Shown here: piece after piece, positions 56,688 through 64,000 of the stretch
Layout of the letters: each line of letters starts with the position of its first letter
Position numbering within the stretch: position 1 is the first letter of the stretch
Assembly (NCBI GenBank): GCA_003313425.1
Contig: NHZP01000016.1
Coordinates: 310,001-374,000, forward strand
Origin: Pseudopyrenochaeta lycopersici
Taxonomy: Eukaryota; Ascomycota; Dothideomycetes; Pleosporales; Pseudopyrenochaetaceae
Length of the DNA: 64,000 nucleotides
Reading direction: 5' to 3'
Notes under the pieces: model-generated
What the model was told of the DNA's origin: nothing
What the model saw: the letters and a program-made list of their open reading frames with translations, nothing else
Databases searched by the model: none
Translations under genes and position numbers: made by a program

Positions 56688-59600
56688 ATGGATGGCAAGG
56701 GTCGGCAATCATCCGCCGGCAAGTTCTTTGGACGCCGTCTGCACAAGGAAAAGTCGGGCAGCGACGCGAGGCCCATTCCCTCGTCCACCACCACCGACAG
56801 CCCGCCTGGGAGCTCCTATGGCTCGCAGTCGTCACGCCACTCCCACAGACACTCGACCTCGGCCGCCTCGATAGAGCGGCCCATGTCCATGACCGCCGAG
56901 GGCATTTTTGCACGCGCTGGCCCCGTTTCCTCCATCGACGCCCCGCGAGACGACAGCACACGAACAGGCGAACCGCTGCCACACCACCTCAACAAGGGCG
57001 GCGGAGACTTCCACCAGTACCCAGTGTTTACAGCCCCCACCATGCCGCCCAACGGCTACAGCACCCAAGGGCAGTCGCGCCCGCCACCGCAGTCGCAGAC
57101 CATCGCCTCCAGCACCCCCGGCGACCGCGGCGTGTCCATGCAGCAGTGGGGGGCGCGAGAGACCAGCAGGAACGGAAACTACTCGTACTATGCCGGCGCC
57201 GACTCGTCCAACAACACCCGCGCCTCGTCCGACCAGGCCAGCATCTACAGCACCGACTCCAGATCACGCAGCAGCAATGCCTACTTCCCACAGAACTCGT
57301 CCCAGACCACCTTCTCCTCCCTGGGGCTTGACCCTGGCAGCCTCCTGCCCATGGCCGCATCCACCCCGCGCGACTCGCACCGCCACCTGCTGCACTACAA
57401 TTCCGCCTCCCCGACGTCCTCGACCGCGAGCATCCAACGGCCCCCAGACCACATTGTAGAGAAGGAGTTTATGAATCTGATGGTCAAGCGCGGATGGAAG
57501 AGCTTGCCTGAGCAGGCTCGGCGGCAGATGGAGGCCTACAAGATTGATAAAAAGTGGACGCTGGTGTACCAGGACAAGCTGGCAGAATTCAAGCACGACG
57601 AGAAGAAGCGCCAGACGCAGCGGATTACATATGGAGGCGGAGCCAATCCAGACATCCTGATGAGAGCAGAAGAGGAGGGCTCGCCTGAGTGGTATGTCAA
57701 GAAGGTCATGGACAACTCCATCACTATCAAACAAATGTCGAGTTTGGAGATTAGTTTGCGAACACAGCCAATTGCCTGGGTTCGCGGATTCATCGAAGCG
57801 CAGGGTCAAATTGCCCTCACCAATGTCCTTACCAAGATCAATCGCAGAAAGGGACAAGGGCCAGCACCTCCACTCAGTGTCATGGCGCAAAAGGCCGAGA
57901 ACGACGTGGAGCGAGAATACGAAATCATCAAATGTCTCAAGGCGCTGATGAACAACAAGTACGGTGCAGATAACGCTCTGCATCATCCATCCATCATCCA
58001 AGCGCTATGCAGTTCCTTAATCTCGACACGACTGAATACAAGAAAGCTCGTATCCGATGTCCTGACCTTTCTCTGCCACTGGGGCGAAGGCTCTGGCCAT
58101 GAGAAAGTTTTGCAAGCACTCGACAACCTCAAGGCGCAGTATGGCGAGAGCAGTCGGTTTGACGCCTGGATGCGCGTGGTCGAGGTCACTGTGGACGGTC
58201 GCGGCAAGATGGGCTCTATGGTGGGTGCCTCAGACGAGGTTCGCAGCGGAGGCATTGGCGTGGAGAACTTGCTAATGGAATACGCCATCGCAACCCTCTT
58301 CCTCATCAACATGATCGTGGATGCTCCTGAGCGAGATCTCCAGCTGAGAATGCACATTCGAGCCCAATTCACAGGATGCGGCATCAAGCGTATCTTCAAG
58401 AAAATGGAAGGCTTCCAATATGAAGTCATCGACAAGCAAATTGAACGGTACATGGCCAACGAGGCTATCGACTATGAAGACTTTCTCGAGAAGGAGAACA
58501 GCTCCATGGTGGACAGCGTTGAAGGCGAGACCAAGGACCTCAACGATCCGAGCCAGATCGCAGACGCCATCATGAACAAGATTGGAGGCAGTCGAGCACA
58601 GGATTACTTCATATCGACTATGCAACACATGCTGCTCATGCGCGATACGGAAGGCGAGGACCGCATGAGGATGTTCCAGCTTGTGGATCAGATGCTGAGC
58701 TACGTGGCTATGGACCGCCGACTGCCAGACATGGATCTGAAGCAGAGCTTGAACTTCACCGTTCAGTCGTTGCTAGACAAGCTATACACTGATGGCGAGG
58801 CCCGACAAGTGCGAGATGAAGCCATCGAAGCACGGCAGATTGCAGATTCCGCCATTGCAGAGCGTGATGAGATGAAAGCGCAGCTCGAGCTCGGTGCAGA
58901 TGGCCTCGTGCAAAAGTTGCAGAAACAGCTCGCAGAGCAAGAGCGAATCATTGAACTTCGCGGCAGACAGGTCGAGCAGATGAAGGCTGAGCTTGCCGAG
59001 ATGTCACGGATACGGGCGCAAGAGCTGCAGCGAAATGAACTCGAGACCCGTGAGCTGTACTTGATGCTTAGAGACGCTCAAGATGTAGCAGCATCGGCAG
59101 CGAAGAAGTCTGGGAAGGACGGTCTGGGGGCGACCGATCCTGCACAAATGCAAGGGATTATGGATCGCGAGCGTTTGATGAACAGACTTGAGATTCAACT
59201 ACAACGAGCACGCACACAAGCGACGCTCGAAGGCAAGACTCTACAAATGCAGCCAAGCGAAAAGTTGAGGGAGTTGCGAGAGAAGATGGAGGGTGACATG
59301 GGCGGCATGCAAGAAGATAGCTTCGATGGCCTCGAGCCAAACAACTTTGGATCTATACGACGAGCAAAGAGTGGCGTACCACGCAGAAAGCCTCTTCCTG
59401 GTCTCCCTGGTCAAGCCGCCGAGGACGATGCCATGTCGGATATGCTCGACGACGACGACGATGTCATCATCGAGAAGCCTCGTCTCGTCCAGATGCACAA
59501 GCCGAAACTCAGTACTTCGACAGCCAATGCGCTTTTGGGAGAGATTGCTTCGAACGTCAAGCGATACGACGATTCAGATGCAGAAGACGCTGGCGATGGT

Positions 59601-61963
59601 GTTACAACAGGACCTTCGCATCCAAGTCTGGAGTCCGATTCCCCCAAAACACCTGCAGACGCCGAAGCACCCAAGGCTGCCGCTGCTCCACCGCCGCCGC
59701 CGCCACCACCACCTCCTGGTGCTCTTGGATTCCCTGCTAATATACCTCCCCCGCCGCCTATGCCCGGCACTAATGCTAATATCCCACCTCCACCCCCACC
59801 GCCTCCTCCAGGCAAGCTTGGATTTGGCGGCCCCCCTGGAATCCCTCCACCTCCCCCTATGCCCGGCGATGGCAGCATGCCGCCGCCTCCACCTCCCCCA
59901 CCACCTATGATGCCCGGAGGCAAACGTCCTGGCTTCCTGCCAAAAGCTCCTGGTTTTGCGCCATCTGCTGCGCTTTCTGGACCTCGACCCAAGAAGAAGC
60001 TCAAGGCTCTTCATTGGGACAAGGTCGACGCTCCTACGTCAACTGTGTGGGCCACCCGTGGCCTCACTTCCGAAGAGAAGGAAGAGAAGTACCAAGAGTT
60101 GTCAAAGAAGGGTGTTCTCGAGGAGGTCGAGAAGCTGTTCATGGCAAAGGAGATCAAGGCTATTGGCAAGAAGTCTGGAAAGAAAGACGAGAAGAAGCAA
60201 ATCATCTCCCGCGACCTTATGCACAATTTCCAGATCAGCATGGCCAAGTTCTCCTCGTTCTCGGTTGAAGAGCTCGTGAGCATGATCATCCATTGCGACA
60301 AGAAGATCTTGGATGACCCTGTCACAATGGAATTCTTGCAAAAGAATGATTTCTGCGATATTCCTGACAACACTGCCAAGCTCATGGCTCCTTACTCGAA
60401 GGACTGGACGGGACCAAACGCTGGCGAAAGCAAGCGTGAACAGGATCCAAGCGAGCTGACAAGAGAAGATCAGATTTATCTTTACACTGCATATGAACTG
60501 CACCCGTACTGGAAGAGTAGGATGAGGGCGCTCGCGCTTACACGTACATTTGAAGCCGAGTACGAAGAGATATCAGCCAAGCTCCTCGAGGTCTCGCGCG
60601 TGTCCGAAAGCCTCCGCAGCTCGTCTAGTCTTATTAGCGTCTTGGGTCTCATTCTCGACATTGGTAACTTTATGAACGACGCCAACAAGCAAGCCAGCGG
60701 TTTCAAACTGTCCACTTTGTCAAGGCTAGGCATGCTCAAGGACGACAAGAACGAGTCTACATTCGCAGACGTGGTCGAACGCATTGTCCGTAACCAATAC
60801 TCTGGATGGGAAGGCTTCACCGATGAGATTAGCGGCGTCATGACCGCGCAAAAGATTAACGTCGAGCAACTTCAAACAGACGCCAAGAAGTACATTGACA
60901 ACATCAAGAATATCCAAATGTCGCTTGACGCTGGTAACTTGTCTGATCCCAGTAAATTCCACCCTGAGGATAAGGTCTCCATTATCGTTCAGAGGAGCAT
61001 GAAGGAGGCGAGACGGAAATCAGAGCAGTTGCAGGTCTTCCTGGAGGACATGCAGAAGAGCTATGATGATATCATGGCGTTCTATGGAGAGGATCCTGCG
61101 GATGACAGTTCGAGAAGGGACTTCTTTGCCAAGTTGGCCAATTTCGTGACTGAGTGGAAGGTAAGTCAACTCAACAGCTACTCTCAAACTTTGGATGTTT
61201 GCTAACGTGCTTCTAGAAATCCAAGGAGAAGAACATCAGTCTCGAAGAGCAACATCGCCGGAACGAAATCTCTATGCGCCGCAAAGCCGCGCAGAATCCA
61301 AGTGCGCTCTCCTCCAGCGCTCTCGCATCGGATTCCGATGCTCCCAAATCACCCGCCTCGACAGGCGCCATGGACGATCTGTTGCAGAAACTACGTGCAG
61401 CGAAACCCGAAGCCCGCGACCAAAGAGATCGCCGCCGCCGCGCAAGGTTGAAGGACAAGCATCAAGTGCGCGTCGCAAGTGGACAGAAGATTCCCGAACT
61501 TGGTATAAATGTGGACGACGAAGAAGGTGGCGGAGAGGCAGGAAGTGCTGAAGCAAAAGGCAAAGGTATGCTCTCACCTGCCAGTGAGACTGCCGAGAGC
61601 GAAGGTAGTGCTGGAGGTGCGATGACAAGTCCCACAGGCACCGACACAGACGTCGCAGATCGCGCGGCGGCTATGCTCGAGGGTCTACAGGGCGGCTCGA
61701 GTCTCAACAAAGACGGCAGCCTCAGCGTGAGAAGACGAAGAGAGAGCGCAGACACAGAGCGCCAGAGACGAAGGAATAGAAGACAGCAAGCTAGCAGTGC
61801 GAAGAGTGAGGATGGAGGACTCATGAGCCCGAGCGCTATCCCAGAAGAAGATGGCGCAGATGACGACGATAGAGGCCCTCCTACACCCGTCACAATCGTT
61901 CACCCCCCAAGCCCGGAGCAGAAAGGCAGGGAGCTACCCACACCACCGCCAGATGAAGCGTAG
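56688..61963 (+). CDS. sepA: Formin, SepA/Bni1 type
   Basis: Two exons, 56688-61160 and 61217-61963, 1,739 residues. Disordered Ser-rich N-terminus; GTPase-binding/FH3 region from about residue 255 (VEKEFMNLMVKRGWKSLP onward) to about 680; coiled coil (LQKQLAEQERIIELRGRQ) at about 740-790; proline-rich FH1 at about 995-1085 with runs of 5-10 prolines; FH2 from KKKLKALHWDKVD (about 1105) with LILDIGNFMNDANK at about 1322; after the intron, an autoinhibitory DAD-like motif MDDLLQKLRAAKPEARDQRD and basic RDRRRRARLK. Formins nucleate and elongate actin cables and the septal ring downstream of Rho GTPases. Length and order match SepA. Start is ATG 56688; a 56-nt intron near the 3' end separates FH2 from DAD. 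Confidence 0.96.
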
Positions 61964-63000
61964 TGTATCATCTGAACGCTGAGCAGGGGGCGGGTGGGCA
62001 AGCGGGGCATCCAAGATGCAGCTTCTTCTAGTTGAACTCGATACCCGATCATTCGCTTCTCTTGTTTTCTTTGTTTAGTCAAGCATTTATATACACTTTT
62101 AACTCTTGTCACTGTTTGACGCCGTAGTTGTTGTGTTTGTTGTGGTTGTGGTTGTGGTTGTTGCTGTTGATCTTGTTGGGACGCACTGCACTGCATAGCA
62201 TAGTGGCAACTTCCTCTTCACCTTCTTCTTCTTCTTCTTCTTCTTCTTCTTCTTCTTCTTCTTCTTCTTCTTCTTCTTCTTCTTCTTCTTCTTCTTCTTC
62301 TTCTTCTTCTTCTTCTTCTTCTTCTTCTTCTTCTTCTTCTTCTTCCTCCTCCCCTTTTTCTGGACATGGCGACGCTGGCGTTGGTGGTAGGGGAGGACAT
62401 GGAAAGCATTATAGCGCGTTTTGTAGGGTCCCAAGGGAGAAATATTATTATCTTGCCTCTTGATATTTTAATCCTGGCTGCCTGTTTCTCTACTCATGTT
62501 CGGAATTGAAACTAGAACTTTTGCACTGCGGAGCGTGTGTGTGGCGGGTAGGTTCTTTCTAAGGGGAGGGAGGGAGGGCGGCTGCTGTTGCTGGTGTATG
62601 GCTCAAGTATCTACTTAAATCAGCTACAAGAGTATTGATTTATGTGTAAAACTCACCTACCTCCAGGCTTCACCGGATGCGAAGGAGATTGAATACTTGC
62701 TTTTGAAATGCTCTTTTTATTTTATCATTGACAAATACTACTGTAAAGTTTGATCTGCTAATTGTCCTTCCAATGAAATAGCGGTTCAGGAAGCTAGGTT
62801 CAAGATCCTCATGGTCAATATATACAGTTGTGAAACGGTAAATTATAAAACGCCTTGGAAATGGCCGACCCCCACCCAACTTGAACGCCTGTGCAGACCC
62901 CATTGAGCTTGAGAGAGAAAGAGAAAAGAAAAAGAAAAAAGGGAATTTTTTTTTTCCGAACAAAAGGAACTTCCGTTGAGAAGGAAATATATCTCATGTA
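61964..63000. other. Convergent 3' intergenic region with microsatellite
   Basis: About 1 kb. Contains GTT-rich sequence (62126-62180), the long TTC array, and AT-rich sequence with poly-T. The open frames across it encode poly-Lys, poly-Arg or poly-Ser and are repeat artefacts. Confidence 0.7.
62222..62348. repeat. TTC trinucleotide microsatellite, about 42 units
   Basis: Nearly perfect CTT/TTC array of about 127 bases, ending in CCTCCTCCCC. It is a long homopurine-homopyrimidine tract lying about 260 bases beyond the formin stop. Confidence 0.98.
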
Positions 63001-64000
63001 CTACCACTTGAGACGATCGAAGATATTGGAACTCTTAATCTCCCGCTTCCTGCTACCGCCAGGCAGCGCAGAAGTACAATCAATCAATCCATTCCTGTCA
63101 ACGCCCATCATGCTCATCTTAGTCATGGCGCCCACGAAAGCCACGTCCCAAGCACCCTTGCTCAGGGCGAAGGTGCTGAACGGAATAGCAGTGAGTGGGT
63201 TCTGTGCAATGTTCTTGTCGGACTGCAGGGTGAAGGGCGCTTTTCCATTCTTGGTCTCAGAGTAGTACCTGTTGTCCCAGGTGCCGACGGTGGAGTCGAG
63301 TGCTGCACCGGCTCTTGAGGGGTCGGTGGTGCGTTGCTTTGCAGCGGTGTGGGCGCCGATTAGCGCGGCAAGGTCGATGGGGGAGAAGCCCTTGGATGCT
63401 GTATGGTATTAGCTAATGCTGAAATCCTTGTATTTTTAATGCACATACCGAAAAGCTTAACTAGATCCCCGCCTCCAGCGTTGGCGGCAGGTAGAACACC
63501 CTGAGGGTTTGGCGTGCTTGAATCTTTGCGACCGACTTTTACGGGGACTGTGGGTCCCCCTGGGCAAGTCTTGATGGCATGTGCAGCCGCGAATTGGATG
63601 AGATCGGCGTACCCGACTTTCGTCTCGGTTGCTACGTTTGCAAGATTACTGCATAGTCGCTCAAGACCCCTATTCTCTGGGTTCGAGCACTCGTTCGCCA
63701 GAATCAGGGAGCCATCGCAAGCCCCGTTGAAGCAGTCATGGAAGGCAGCTCGAATAGCTGCGCGAGCCGCATCTGTACATTGGCCGTCTGCCAGAAATTG
63801 TGCTGTGAGGGTGGTGGAAATTTGGCTCCACACAGGGGGACAAGTTGCTGTCTGCTTCTTGCTGATGATACCGCCAATTAGATTGAGGACGGTTCCAATT
63901 GTGCGCTTTGAGGTTTCGACTGCGGAGTGGGATTCCTCAGCAATGTTGAATGCTTGTGTGGTGCTCGTAGCGGCTAGAGCCGTGATGAGGATAGACCGAA
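63001..64000 (-). CDS. Secreted class II (fungal) heme peroxidase, 5' end beyond window
   Basis: Partial: the last two exons seen, 64000-63449 and 63398-63001, with a 50-nt intron (GTATGT to ATACAG) joining LVKLF to ASKGFSPIDL; at least 316 residues. The visible N-terminus (SILITALAATSTTQAF) is the end of a signal peptide. Distal heme-pocket motif RAAFHDCFNGAC with the catalytic Arg and His; proximal His in LIGAHTAAKQRTT; Cys residues as expected for disulfides. It belongs to the plant-type peroxidase superfamily, fungal extracellular branch. Whether it is a ligninolytic type (Mn or Trp site) cannot be judged; ascomycete members are usually generic. The gene ends LKW-TAG at 63003-63001. Start codon lies right of the window. 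Confidence 0.87.

Noticed and set aside
62099..62463. Poly-Lys, poly-Arg and poly-Ser open frames
   Set aside because: They are translations of the TTC microsatellite.

Overview
The window is nuclear DNA of a filamentous ascomycete, most likely a dothideomycete of the Pleosporales type (inference from protein styles, not from a search). Evidence: genes are mostly split by short GT-AG introns of 45-130 nt with CTRAY-like branch points, intergenic gaps are 0.2-3 kb, and the families are fungal (RTA1, Zn2Cys6 regulator, 2EXR F-box-like, C2H2/coiled-coil giant, DUF7580-like, fungal class II peroxidase, SepA/Bni1-type formin). I find 21 protein genes and no convincing tRNA, rRNA, CRISPR or intact transposon.

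Layout. 0-6.7 kb: 3' part of an RTA1 membrane protein (-), then TRAPPII subunit Trs130 (+, seven exons). 7.8-13.8 kb: TLC-domain membrane protein (+), an unrecognised helical protein (-), PP5 phosphatase with TPRs (-), and divergent from it Spt4 with a long extra N-terminus (+). 14.6-19.3 kb: BAHD-type acyltransferase, MAPEG protein and MYND-finger protein (all +). 19.4-24.6 kb: a full-length ABCA-type ABC transporter (-) interrupted by one in-frame TGA. 24.6-27.5 kb: gene-poor.

27.5-33.9 kb is the most unusual block: a 1,359-residue C2H2/coiled-coil protein (-) carrying an in-frame 18-bp minisatellite, head-to-head with a DUF7580-like protein (+) that has a HeLo-like N-terminal helix and a degenerate kinase-like C-terminus. 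35.3-43.4 kb: nine-exon sugar-type MFS transporter (+) with a GC-AG intron, single-exon P450 (-), Zn2Cys6 transcription factor (-, eight exons). 43.4-53.4 kb is accessory-looking: long gaps, a small secreted cysteine-containing protein (-), a 2EXR-family gene with an in-frame TAG (+), and a BTB protein (-). 53.5-64 kb returns to conserved genes: mitochondrial-type NAD formate dehydrogenase (+) followed by triplicated poly(A)-signal repeats, a small single-pass membrane protein (-), formin (+), a long TTC microsatellite, and the 3' part of a secreted class II peroxidase (-) that runs off the window.

The genes do not form one obvious pathway. The conserved ones serve Golgi traffic (Trs130), lipid/membrane biology (RTA1, TLC, MAPEG, ABCA), transcription (Spt4), signalling (PP5), polarity (formin) and formate detoxification. 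Exon boundaries below were derived by hand by joining frames at GT/GC-AG sites and checking that phases add up; they are predictions. Where a start codon is given it is an ATG; several longer open frames begin only with TTG or GTG and were trimmed.
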